Shown in pieces: positions 11,529-21,485 of a stretch of 64,000 nucleotides of DNA (position 1 is its first letter; every line of letters starts with the position of its first letter). Source of the stretch: Ashinkailepas kermadecensis (Eukaryota; Arthropoda; Thecostraca; Neolepadidae); the NCBI GenBank assembly GCA_034440615.1, contig JAOTOM010004008.1, positions 69,501 through 133,500 on the forward strand, in the 5' to 3' direction. Under the pieces are notes generated by a model. It was not told the origin of the DNA, searched no databases, and was given only the letters and a program-made list of their open reading frames with translations. The translations under genes were made by a program, and so were the position numbers.

Positions 11529-13250
11529 ATGCGGTGTTTGCTTTACTCATGGCTATATCTGACATTTTTCACCCGACATACTCGGCTCGCCGGTGGTGCA
11601 CATAATCGGCTTCAGTCCATTACTGATACGACTTGCGGAACAAATCCTCCGAAAACCGTGGCAAGGGTACAGTGCGAGGACTTACACAAAGAAAATATCA
11701 ACATCGCCCGGTGTCCATACGCATTTCCAATTCACATCAATGGCAGACTGCAAGAAGTGGAAGTTAGTGACGACATGCGCAAGCTGAACATTCATATGGT
11801 GCTTGATATCAGATGGCCTGTAACCAGGAAGAATGAATCTCTCTCTGCCATGAATGATACAGATTGTCAAGGGAATGCTTCTGCGAAAACTTCAGTGAAT
11901 GCATCACGGAGCTCGCACTGTGGTATATCAAATGAACTGTGGACTCCTCAGATGTATGTACCAATGTCTTATCCTATTAAAAAGGAGGGAGACGGGCTGA
12001 TCAAACACATAAACATGGATGCTTCAGACACAAATGGAGAGTACAGCATGCAACTTCAATTGTTTTCTACTGTGCTGTGCAATAGTTCACTACAACACTA
12101 CCCACTTGACACCCATGTATGTATATTCTACGTAGCAGTGTTCCAGACGCACAACTACTCCCTACAACTTTTTTGGGACAAGTCAACGCCTTCTACACCT
12201 GAACTTCTTTTGCAAGGTCTTGCAGTGAGTGTTTCATTTCATAACGAGTCGATTATTCACTATGCATCTCTCGATAGCAGGCAGGTGTCTCAGCTTCCAA
12301 TAGTTCTCAAAGTGAGAAGACACAGGTGGCATGCAGTGTTTCACGTTTACCTACCAAGCTGTTTCATGGTCCTGATCGGGTGGCTAGTATTCTACATTCC
12401 GGATGAGCTGGCAGAAGGTCGCGTTCTGGTTACCTTTCTCAACCTGGTCGGCACGGCCCACCTGTTCCGCATCTTGCAACGGCTGCCACAGACGGGTGCT
12501 ACTACGGCCATCGACGTATGGATTCTCTCCGTCGTCGTTTTCGTTTGGGTGTCGGTAGTGGCTTGTTTCCTGGATCTCGACTACGCGTTCCGCAGTATCG
12601 AGCGCGAACAACAGGAATCGGTGGACGACGTGCTCTTCTTCTACCGGCAGCCGGGACTGGCGCGGAAGATGGCCGACACCGGCCACCGCGAGGCGCTGCA
12701 GCGGAAAAGCTTGGCGGTCGGCTCCGAGTCGACGCTGTTCGGCCGCTTCCAACGCCAGCGCGAGCAGTGGACGCTCCGCGGACGCGGCCAGCGCCAAGAG
12801 TCGACGAGCGACGGCCTGTCGCCGAGCGTCGCCGGCGTGCGACAGTCGCCGGCGGGTCGCGACGACCGCAAGTCCTACTTCGACCGCCGCCGAGTGTCGA
12901 CCAAGGTCGGCGAGGACCTCTTCTTCGACGCAGAGTCGAGCGACTCCCAAGAGGACATGGGCATCGAGTGGGTGGATTTCCACCAGTGGGCGCATCAGCG
13001 GCACCTGTCGCGTCACCCGAACGAAGAGACGTTGGAGGACGATGAAGAGCGCGACGATGGGTCCCAGTGGAGCGTGCAATCGCTGCTACAGACTATGTGG
13101 AACATCCGCAAGGCGTATCGCTGGCTCAACTGGTCAGACTATGTGTCAAAATGTGTAGAAATCATGTATCCTGTCTTCTTTTGCACCTTCTTGGTCATCT
13201 ATTGCCTCGTGTATGTGCCCGAGAGCTATACCAACGTGCCAACTACATAA
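11529..13250 (+). CDS. Cys-loop ligand-gated ion channel subunit, divergent
   Basis: An intronless 573-codon frame. It opens with a hydrophobic signal-peptide-like stretch (MRCLLYSWLYLTFF). The extracellular domain contains LWTPQMYVP and a canonical Cys loop with 13 residues between cysteines (CNSSLQHYPLDTHVC, about residues 184-198). Four membrane segments follow: M1 about 270-291 (YLPSCFMVLIGWLVFYI), M2 about 298-318, M3 about 327-348 (AIDVW start, as in GABA/glycine-type subunits), a cytoplasmic loop of about 200 residues rich in charge, and M4 about 546-568. M1 and M3 resemble anion-channel subunits, but the PAR motif before M2 is replaced by AEGR and the pore line is atypical (see findings). 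Ligand and ion selectivity are unknown. GC content jumps at about 12400, so the loop region is much richer in GC than the extracellular part. The last 41 codons are duplicated downstream at 13567. Confidence 0.85.
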   Translation: MRCLLYSWLYLTFFTRHTRLAGGAHNRLQSITDTTCGTNPPKTVARVQCEDLHKENINIARCPYAFPIHINGRLQEVEVSDDMRKLNIHMVLDIRWPVTRKNESLSAMNDTDCQGNASAKTSVNASRSSHCGISNELWTPQMYVPMSYPIKKEGDGLIKHINMDASDTNGEYSMQLQLFSTVLCNSSLQHYPLDTHVCIFYVAVFQTHNYSLQLFWDKSTPSTPELLLQGLAVSVSFHNESIIHYASLDSRQVSQLPIVLKVRRHRWHAVFHVYLPSCFMVLIGWLVFYIPDELAEGRVLVTFLNLVGTAHLFRILQRLPQTGATTAIDVWILSVVVFVWVSVVACFLDLDYAFRSIEREQQESVDDVLFFYRQPGLARKMADTGHREALQRKSLAVGSESTLFGRFQRQREQWTLRGRGQRQESTSDGLSPSVAGVRQSPAGRDDRKSYFDRRRVSTKVGEDLFFDAESSDSQEDMGIEWVDFHQWAHQRHLSRHPNEETLEDDEERDDGSQWSVQSLLQTMWNIRKAYRWLNWSDYVSKCVEIMYPVFFCTFLVIYCLVYVPESYTNVPTT

Positions 13251-13307
13251 ATGGCGACATGTCAATGTGTGTTTTGAATGAAACATTCAGCACGCATACC
13301 ACGAAGC

Positions 13308-13311
<4 letters not shown>

Positions 13312-13374
<63 letters not shown>
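13312..13374. repeat. (AT)n microsatellite
   Basis: About 60 bp of alternating AT in the channel gene 3' flank. The open frames reading IYIYIY across it are artefacts. Confidence 0.95.
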
Positions 13375-13381
<7 letters not shown>

Positions 13382-13407
13382 CTAGTTAGGATGGAATGAC
13401 AAGTTGT

Positions 13408-13562
13408 GAGAACACAGAGCAATGGGAGCATAACTTTATTAGCAACGTTTCGGTTTACGCCTTTCTCAAGCTACCGACCGAGCTACCGACCGTCGGTAGC
13501 TTGAGAAAGGCGTGAGCCAAAACGCTGCTAATAAAGTTATGCTCCCATTGCTCTGTGTTCTC
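13408..13562. repeat. Foldback (hairpin) repeat, copy 1
   Basis: Two arms of about 70 bp, beginning gagaacacagagcaatggga and ending with its complement, are separated by about a dozen bases containing ctaccgac units. The arms pair almost fully, giving a long hairpin. The right arm carries gctaataaag, which includes a possible AATAAA polyadenylation signal for the upstream channel gene. Confidence 0.85.
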
Positions 13563-13798
13563 AATATCAACTGGTCAGACTATGTGTCAAAATGTGTAGA
13601 AATCATGTATCCTGTCTTCTTTTGCACCTTTTTGGTCATCTATTGCCTCGTGTATGTGCCCGAGAGCTATACCAACGTGCCAACTACATAAATGGCGACA
13701 TGTCAATGTGTGTTTTGGTTGAAACATTCAGCACGCATGCCACGAAGCATAATATATACATATGTATATATACTAGTTAGGATGGAATGACAAGTTGT

Positions 13799-13953
13799 GA
13801 GAACACAGAGCAATGGGAGCATAACTTTATTAGCAACGTTTCGGTTTACGTCTTTTTCAAGCTACCGACCGAGCTACCGACCGTCGGTAGCTTGAGAAAG
13901 GCGTGAGCCAAAACGCTGCTAATAAAGTTATGCTCCCATTGCTCTGTGTTCTT
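13799..13953. repeat. Foldback (hairpin) repeat, copy 2
   Basis: Second copy of the hairpin at 13408-13562, carried along by the tandem duplication, with one or two substitutions (tctttttcaag for cctttctcaag). Confidence 0.85.
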
Positions 13954-13955
13954 AA

Positions 13956-13957
<2 letters not shown>

Positions 13958-14024
<67 letters not shown>
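13958..14024. repeat. (AT)n microsatellite
   Basis: About 66 bp of alternating AT immediately after the second foldback copy. Confidence 0.95.
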
Positions 14025-14025
<1 letters not shown>

Positions 14026-14339
14026 CTGTTGGTTATTTGAGTTTCAAGGCGCAAAGACCAGGTTTGATCATTTAGCGTCCATAACTAGTAATGTGCTACC
14101 GGTTAAATATACTCAGGCTTTCTTCTCAAGTTCGAAGAATACATAGTTGCATACGCTCAAGTCACACACGTAAGCATACATACTAAAGAAAAACCCATGT
14201 CATGCTACACTGACGGAGAAATGACAGCAAGCTGTATATCGGAGATATATCCAAATAATCTACCCTCTGAACCATACGCGAATCGTCACCTACATGAATG
14301 TCAGTGAGCTTAAGCGAGTCCTCACGTCGCGCCAACATG

Positions 14340-14523
14340 TCCAAAACCTGTCCAAAATTGTGAGTCCAGGCCAGGAGCCAAGCCAAGACCACGACCTCCT
14401 TGGGTGCCAATCCAGAAATCCACAGAAACTGGGAAACATTTTCACCCTTTTAACGTAAACGCAGGTGCGACCTCCTCGGAGACAACATTAGATGATAAAC
14501 ATTGCGGGATGGAGTACTGGAAG
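14340..14523 (+). pseudogene. Retrotransposon gag remnant, left fragment
   Basis: The plus frame ending MEYWK just before the hAT-like end at 14524 is in register with CSSENKRKQRK directly after the other end at 43861 (duplicated target bases counted once). I infer that both pieces are one gag-like remnant split by the insertion. The left fragment alone has no diagnostic motif; the identification comes from the right fragment. Confidence 0.4.
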
Positions 14524-14773
14524 CAGGGGTGTCGATTTTTGAAAAACATTGGGGGGGGCGAAGTGCCAACGCACTAGACCCCCCCCACACAAAAAAAAAC
14601 TCGTCGGATTTAGCCCACTATATTTTCAGATCTCAGAAATTCTGATTTTTTATTCGACGACGTGTATGTTTATGTTTATTAAGCATCCTCACCAACGGGG
14701 AAAATCGTCCAAGAACTGGTGAAGTCACATAATTAAAAGAGCAGTGTTCAGTATATGTCAACATAACAACTCT

Positions 14774-14883
14774 TGGTTGGTTATTGGTTCTACGACACGT
14801 CGACCGTTTTTATATAGCGTCGCCAATCCCTCACGCCGATTGGTCGCGGGCGAAGAGTAGCGACTGGTGAGACTCGAACTCAC
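14774..14883 (-). mobile_element. SINE family 1, 5'-truncated copy
   Basis: 110 bp, flanked by the exact 15-bp duplication caacataacaactct (14759-14773 and 14884-14898). It matches the 3' part of the full copy at 16576-16735 but lacks the tRNA-like head. On the minus strand it ends in the tail ccaataaccaacc. Confidence 0.85.
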
Positions 14884-15160
14884 CAACATAACAACTCTGA
14901 GTAATAGCATGCGACTGCAGTGCCATATAGTGGGCTCGGATCTATCGTCACCGTCACCGTCACCGTCACTGTTACCCTCCTCCTCACTCCACACACCAAC
15001 AAACGCACACCGGCTTAAATAAAATACTTCAGCGATCAGATGCAGGCTAAAACACACCGGCATTGATGAAGCATCAGAGCACAGCAGACCTGAACGGTGA
15101 TGACGATGGGTGAAAGTATTTCCTTGGTGCCTAACGTTAGGGAGGGGAATTTTTCCCTTT

Positions 15161-15172
15161 AGTACGCCACTG
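15161..15172 (+). repeat. Isolated hAT-like right terminus
   Basis: The sequence agtacgccactg, preceded by gggaatttttcccttt, reads on the other strand as cagtggcgtact, a typical hAT end. No partner with a matching 8-bp duplication was found. Confidence 0.35.
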
Positions 15173-15279
15173 CGGCTGCTCAACGTGTTTTTTTTTCGCA
15201 GATTGCACGATCGAGAGTAGAAAGGCCCTTCGGAAAATTTTCTTTCGGGACCCATTCTTAATTTTCCGGTGCTCTGGTC

Positions 15280-16140
15280 GATTCGATGGAGTCTCCTTGC
15301 GGTTTTTGTGGTGAAGTCTATTTTATAAGCCCCCTGCAGGCTATTTTTGGAACCCGGTACGATTCTTCTGGCTCTCGGTGCGTTTTTTCCGGTGCCCAAA
15401 CAGGTTTCTTTTCCGGCGTCCGACGACTTCTTATTTTGTGGATCCTTGACGCAATTTTTCCGTCCACAAGGTGACATTCCGGGTATATATTGGTACTTGG
15501 GAAGCCAGCTGCAACTTGTGGGGCTCCGGCACGACGTTTTGGCCCCAGTGGGATTTTCAAGAGAAGCGGCGTGAATTTTTTTTTGTCTAAGTGCGATTTT
15601 TTGGGGCCCCGTCGTCACTTGTTGGGATCCCTTGCGGTGGCTACGACACGTTTGTGGGGGCCCAACAAGTTTTGTGGGCTTTTGGAGCTATTGTTGAGAT
15701 CCCAGATTGATTTTCCGTGTCCGGACTGTTTTTCATTTACCCGCTTCATTTGTTGGGTGATCTCAACGAGACTTTTAGAGCCCCGGTGGGACCTGTCAGG
15801 CCTCTGGCGTGATTTTCAAGGGCCCGGGTGATAATTCTTAGTACCCCAGTCTCGGCGTGATTTTCAGGAGGCCCCGGCCCGACCGTTTGTGGCCCCCGTC
15901 GTGATTTTCTTGAATCCCGGCACGACTTGTTTGCGGCCCCAACGTGATTTTCAGGGGCCCAGGTGCAAACTTTTGAGGCCCCAGCGTCATTATCGGGCCC
16001 CTGCGCTACGTTTGGGGGCCCCCAAAGTGATTTTTCTGAGCCCCGGTGCGATTTTTGGTGGACCGAGTGAAATTTTTAGGGAGCATAGCGCATTTTTTTC
16101 CTAAGCTCGGCGGATTCTTGGGAGCCCCACAACCTATCAG
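15280..16140 (+). repeat. Degenerate ~20-bp-period array (hAT-1 copy)
   Basis: Units of about 19-22 bp built on gcgtgatttttggggcccc follow one another with heavy divergence between neighbours. Their order and individual variants match the minus strand of about 30.65-31.13 kb: shared landmarks in order include cagctgcaactt, ttgggatccc/ttggatccc, tgtccgga, cttcatttgtt and gacctgtc. The open frames here are spurious. The array is followed by a hAT-like end at about 16196. Confidence 0.75.
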
Positions 16141-16575
16141 GAGGGGGGGGTGAGGCAACTGCCCACAATTCCCCCTCCCCATTCGGTATGTCACTGTGCC
16201 ATGCAATGATGCAACATAAGAATCCAGGAATAGTTCATCTGTTTCATCACTCACATGTGATTTCAACTCCCCAGTTATCCAGACAGTTTGAGGAAAGTCA
16301 AACATCTGCTACATGGATCAGCAAGGATGGATTGTAAGGCAACATGGATACCATGGGATTCCGGTCACAGTAGTTATGCTGCAATACATACCTTCTTCAA
16401 CAGACTGCTTTGGAGATGGATGAGTTCTTGAAGTTTGGTCAGGGTTGGAGTTGGAGGTGGATGGAGCAACACTGTGAAGGACATAACATATGGTTCAAGA
16501 GACTTGTTTCCATTAACAATACAGGGGATGAAGTAACATTTTCATTGACTTCTATGGTTTTCATTGGCTTCATTG

Positions 16576-16735
16576 GTTGGTTATTGGTTTTACGACACGT
16601 CGACCGTTGAGTCATGTAGCGTCGCCAATCTCTCACGCCGATTGGTCGCGGGCGAAGAGTAGCGACAGGTGAGACTCGAACCCACAACCTTTCGATTGTG
16701 AGACGAGCATCTTACCCCTAGACCACTCGTCCCCC
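16576..16735 (-). mobile_element. SINE family 1, full-length copy (tRNA-derived)
   Basis: 160 bp, flanked by the exact 15-bp duplication tcattggcttcattg (16561-16575 and 16736-16750). On the minus strand it opens gacgagtggtctagggg with a box A (tggtctaggggtaagatg) and a box B (gggttcgagtc) about 35 bp later, so the head is tRNA-like. The anticodon loop region (ctcacaa) suggests a valine tRNA origin, but the stems are imperfect. The head is followed by an unrelated body and the tail accaataaccaac. It was presumably transcribed by RNA polymerase III and mobilised by a LINE. Confidence 0.85.
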
Positions 16736-16915
16736 TCATTGGCTTCATTGACTTCTATGGTGTCCTGAGTAAGTAGGACAATCGAGATGGGTTTCTGTTA
16801 TATGCATTGTAGAAGCAATGTTATAATGTAGCTTTTATACCCCAGTGAGAATGGTATGGATTCACTGATAAGTGAATTTGCAAACATACTGATATATTAG
16901 TTAACAATGCAGGGA

Positions 16916-16961
16916 GCTATGTGATCAACATGGTCTGTGCCCCAAAGCCCAAATAACTAAG
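16916..16961 (+). mobile_element. Ultra-short SINE-like unit, 46 bp
   Basis: Flanked by the exact 14-bp duplication taacaatgcaggga (16902-16915 and 16962-16975). The insert ends gcccaaataactaag and is a diverged relative of the unit at 58802-58860. Confidence 0.65.
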
Positions 16962-17034
16962 TAACAATGCAGGGAATCTGCTGCATAACAGTTTGACCAT
17001 AAATTAGCCATGATATATGGCATCATACTTCCCA

Positions 17035-17126
17035 TGCTATTTAGAATAGTGAGCTATATTTTGTGTACAAACATCAGGACATTAGAAATGTTAATTAACG
17101 TTACACACATCAGTTCCTAACAAGTG
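17035..17126 (+). repeat. ~92-bp near-identical duplicate, copy A
   Basis: The stretch gctatttagaatagtgagct through cctaacaagtgtca is repeated without visible change at 20849-20940, 3.8 kb downstream in the same orientation. Flanking sequences differ. Confidence 0.9.
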
Positions 17127-17639
17127 TCAGCAATACATTTCCTTCATGTGCTTTAAACATGATTCAAGAAAGCACTGTCATCGATTTTAAACTTGCAAAA
17201 AGAGTGGGCCGCCTGGCATTTTGAGTGCTATTTGAGTGAATTTGCTGTCTTGTTAGTGAACTGACGACTTATTGAGATATAAGTACTTTAACTTTACCTG
17301 CTTCCATCATGAAAATTTGTCATGTTTCAATACATCAGAAATCATCAGAATAACTTCTTGTCCACAAACCGGTGTATGCATTTCTATGAATTTCTCATAA
17401 TTATTAACACAAATGATGTAGATCTGATCTGCAAATGTATAACTCAGAAAATGCTATCAGCACAGGATTCCGTTCCTGAAAATATAGTACTTTCAACATG
17501 TTATTGTTCTTTGTGAAGCAATAAGTGCAATGCTCTCATGCAGCATGCAGATGGAGGTTCATCACGTGCACCAGGTAGCACAAAAAGAGATATTATTGCA
17601 GTCTAAGGTAACCACAAGACAGGTTTTACACCCATTTTA

Positions 17640-20600
17640 CCTCCACGAATCATTCAAAGGAGCCAGGTTTTGCCTAGTTGCGTTAGGCTAGGCTTTTGTT
17701 GTAAGTTAGTACATAAAAAAGTCTTCAAAAACGTTTCAAGCTAGATTAGGTTATGTTATACTTTTTAATTGAAAATGTTTGAGAACAAATATTTTTTTTT
17801 GGGGGGGGGGAATTGGGCATACAAATAATCCTTTCTTGCATGGAAGTCTAGGCTAGGTTAGGTTAGGTTATGTTACATGTTTTTTTTATCTGAACATTAT
17901 TTTTCATCCTATATTACTCAAATCCAAGCCCCCTTTTCCATGTTATTTTTCCTCACAATTCAAAAGTGTGCATCTGCAGAGGAAATGAGCGGTTACATCA
18001 TGTTCAGCACATTAATAAACACTGCATTCAAAAAAGAAATTCAAAGAAGTCAGAGTACCATGAGCTGAAAAATTACCCAAAAAGCCAGGTATTATCACAG
18101 TTTAAGGTAACCACAAGACAAGTTTTACACACATTTTACCTCCATGAAGCATACAAAGGGGTTAGGTTTGTCAGGTTAGGTTAGGGTTTTGTTGTAAGTT
18201 ATAAAAAGAATCATTTGTTTGTAAATTATTTTTGTTAATTATTTTTCTACAAAAAAAAATAATAAACGGTTCAGGCTAGCTTAGGTTAGGTTTTTTAAGT
18301 TGAAAATATTTGAGAAAATGCCTCAAAAATTTAAATTAATAACAATTAATTTCTTGTATGGGAAGTTGAACTATGTTAGGTAAGGTTATCATACATCTTG
18401 AACATTACTTGCACGCTATATTTCCTTACTCTACACCCTTTTTTTGGTGTTATTTTTTACTCCCAATTGAAAGGCATGCATTTGCAGAAGAAAGGACATT
18501 ACATTTGTGCTTTAAGTGTTTTATTAATATTTTTTTAATTTAAATTTCCAATGCAATGTTTATGAATGTCACTAAGCTGATGGCACTATCTTGCAATTTG
18601 TTTCTGTGCATCATGAGCTTGTGGTTGTGAGCAGGTTGTGAGCATTTTTGCATTAACATAACAATAAAAATGGGCTTGGAGTTAGTAACATAGCAATTAA
18701 AAGAAATACATTACAAATTCAACATAACCTAACGTAACCTAGCCTAACCTGACCTTGGAGAAAACAACTACAAAAACAAGATTGGAAAAATATATAGCAA
18801 TTTATTTTCTTGAAATTTTGCAAATGCAAAAACCTAACCCAACCTAATCTAACCAGAATTATTGTGCTTTAAGGTGGTAACTAGGCAAGTTATTACACAT
18901 TTGCCTCCATAAAGCAAACAAATGGGCTATGTTTGGTGATGTTAGATTAGTTTAAGTGTTTAAGTTTGACATTTTTTGCAAAAATTGTTCCAAAATTTGA
19001 AAGAAATATATCTTTTTTCTTTAAAAACAGCTTATGTTAGATTAAGTTAAGATGGGTTACATTTTTTAATTGTAAAAAAATACATTGCTTGAAATTTTTA
19101 CAACTTGATGTTTTGGTTTTGTTTTTCTCCACGGGGAGGTTAAGCTAGGTTAGGTTAGGTTATGTTGCATTTTTTTATTTTAAAACAAAAATACTTTACC
19201 CTATGTCACCCAATTCAAAGCTTTTTGTTGGTGTTATTTTGCTCACAACCTGAAATGTAGGCATTTGTATAGAAAATGAGTGGTCCCATCATCTGAGTCA
19301 CATTCATAAACATTGCATTGAAATGATACATTCCACGAATTCATAAAACACCTTAAAACACAAATTTACCAAAATGAGCAGTAACATCATGTTCATCACA
19401 TTCCTAAACATTGCATGGAAAAAAAATTAATCAGAAATTACCTTAAGCTGTAAATTTACCAAAAGGTGTGCCAACCCCTGGACGGAAATGCAACACTAAT
19501 CCTGGGCAGAAAGGGCACTAAGAGCAGTGGAATGAAAATATTAATATAAGTAAACTAAAATCAGCTCTTCTTGAAGACAAACGTGGTAGTTATGTGATAT
19601 TAACATGGAAACCCTGAGCACAAATCAGAAAAAAAGCATGGACTGGACTTTTTCAAGCTTACCTGCCAATTTCTTCAACTACTGTTCCTTTGGGAATTAA
19701 ATATCAGCAAGCTATTTATTCACTATTTAAAATCACACCAATCCGCAGATACATCAGGATGTGCGAAGTACAAAAACGAATCAGTACGACGTCACATGAG
19801 ATTGGCCTCCGGATTAAACACTGCGCGCAATTGCACCACAAATGTCTTACCTCAGTCACATTTGTCACTGTAACCTCAAATTTAGACTTTAGGCGCTGGA
19901 ATTTCTGTAACTGGAATTTTCCCTTTGGATGTTCTGAGGAACGCCCATCACGATTTGTGACATTTAATACGCGCTAGTGTCTATCGATACAAATCGACAC
20001 CCCTGCTTTGGAGAAAAAATAGAAACAAAAATTAAGCACTATATATTCTGAAAATGTTCTAAATTGAACAACCGAACCCAACTTACCCGAACCTAATGTC
20101 AGCTGCTTTTGAAGGAAAATTTCCGATTTTATTTTATTTTTGAAAATGATTGAACAATTTTTCCAAGGTAAACAACTAGACTAGCCTAACCTATCCAAAT
20201 CGGTATTATTGTGCTTTAAGTTGGTAACAAGACAAGTTTGTACACACATTTGCCTCCATATAGCAAGCAAATGGGTTAGGTTTGGTTAAGTTAGGTTAGT
20301 TTAGGTTTTTCAAGTTGAAAAACTTTTTAAAAATTCCAAAAAAGTTTCCCCCAAAAATTGCAAATTATTTGGTAACCTTGCGGTCTAAGGTGTTCTTTTT
20401 TTCCTTTAAAACAAAACAAAATATGCAGAATACCATGTTTATGAAGGTGACTAAGATGATTGGACCCACTTATTTTATGTGCTTACTTTTCAGGTTGTGA
20501 GCAAAATAATGCCAAAAAGGCTTTGAGTTCGGTAACATAGCATAAACATAAATGTTTTTTTTAGTTCAACGAAACCTAACCTAGCCTACCCTAACCTATC

Positions 20601-20800
20601 TTTTGAGAACAAAAAATTAAACTAAATTAAAATGTCACTTAATTTATGTTCTGAAAATTCCCAACCTTAAAAAACAAACCTAACCGAGTCTAACCTAACC
20701 TAAGCTGATTTTGAATAAAATTATATTTTTTCTGAACATGGTTGTAATTTTTTTCGGAAACTTTTGGGTATTATTGTGCTTTAAGGTGGGAACAAGAAAA
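17640..20800. repeat. CCTAA/TTAGG-rich interspersed repeat region
   Basis: AT-rich DNA with many short runs of ttaggttaggtta or its complement in both orientations. A recurring phrase (about 70 bp: taaccacaagacaagttttacac, then cctccatgaagc, then gggttaggtttg) appears near 17610, 18105, 18870 and 20215. No gene is supported. Open frames at 17877-18184 and 19690-19977 show no conserved motif. The TTAGG word hints at ancestry from subtelomeric or telomere-associated repeats. Confidence 0.6.
19991..20005 (+). repeat. hAT-like right terminus (unpaired)
   Basis: The sequence aaatcgacacccctg is the complement of the hAT-1 left end. The next 8 bp (ctttggag) do not match the duplication at 14516-14523, so this end does not pair with it; its partner was not found. 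Confidence 0.5.
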
Positions 20801-20805
20801 GTTGT

Positions 20806-20848
20806 ATGGGCGCTGTATGACCAACGCAGTCAATGCGGCCGTAAACCC
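20806..20848 (+). mobile_element. Ultra-short SINE-like unit, partial
   Basis: tatgggcgctgtatgaccaa and the following bases match the consensus of the 58802-58860 unit up to the accc block. The tail is replaced directly by the duplicated 92-bp segment, so no target duplication is visible. Confidence 0.5.
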
Positions 20849-20940
20849 GCTATTTAGAATAGTGAGCTATATTTTGTGTACAAACATCAGGACATTAGAA
20901 ATGTTAATTAACGTTACACACATCAGTTCCTAACAAGTGT
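20849..20940 (+). repeat. ~92-bp near-identical duplicate, copy B
   Basis: Second copy of 17035-17126. It is followed by the simple run ccaaccaaccaaccc. Confidence 0.9.
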
Positions 20941-20978
20941 CAACCAACCAACCAACCCAGAAAGATGTAAGCTGTACT

Positions 20979-21321
20979 TCTGTGGGGTGGCTGAACGCAC
21001 ACTCCACACTATCTCGATTCGCGGAAAGGCGGTAGACTATATAGTGTCACATACAAACGCATTAGTATTGCGGCCGCGTCGGCGTCACACTTCCCAACAG
21101 CTGTGTTAGTTTTCTCCTGCGCATGCGTCAACTCGCCGCTAGCTACGGCGAGGGGGCGGTGAGTAATGACGCGTTGCGTGTCGCCCCGACGGGGCGAATG
21201 TGAAGCGGCGTTTGGGCCATGATGGCAATGTGGCGCAGCGTTTGGGCCTTGGCTGTAAACGTGGCGCACTGCTTTGGCCATCACTCTTAGCTCGCCGAAC
21301 CCGCTGTTGCGGCCCGCTACA
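20979..21321 (+). mobile_element. Possible LTR-like segment
   Basis: Starts tgtggggtggctgaacg, ends cggcccgctaca (TG..CA), and has a TATA-like actatatag at about 21033. Its first ~38 bp recur at 22885-22922, and its last 14 bp recur at 43017-43030 just after the plus-strand LINE. This would fit LTR remnants split by the LINE pair, but the two segments do not match in between and no gag or pol is present. Treat as tentative. Confidence 0.25.
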
Positions 21322-21485
21322 GGTACCCCCCGCCCAGACACGGCGCCGGCAAAGGTGACGTGGCGAACAACATACCGCGCAGGGGTGATCACTGCACGGC
21401 CGGTGCGAGTGCGAAGGGCGGGCCGCAGCGCTGGTCCGACGGTTGATGACGGCGGTGGCGGCGGTGGTGATCCAAGTAGGCTGGT

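Larger units (their letters stand above)
13126..13957 (+). repeat. Tandem duplication of the channel gene 3' end
   Basis: Copy 1 (13126-13566, 441 bp) starts at tcaactggtcag inside the last coding segment, covers the M4-coding sequence, stop codon, an AT microsatellite and a foldback repeat. Copy 2 (13567 to about 13957) repeats all of this with few substitutions and a much shorter AT run. Copy 2 still encodes the M4 segment and the same stop but has no upstream coding sequence attached. Confidence 0.9.

Noticed and set aside
13067..14054. IYIYIY-rich frames as peptides
   Set aside because: They are translations of (AT)n microsatellites.
16660..16735. A functional tRNA-Val gene
   Set aside because: Boxes A and B are present, but the acceptor and anticodon stems do not pair properly, and the segment is the head of a dispersed SINE.
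14524..20005. hAT element with ends 14524 and 20005
   Set aside because: The ends match each other, but the outside 8 bp differ (actggaag versus ctttggag), whereas 43860 gives an exact match.
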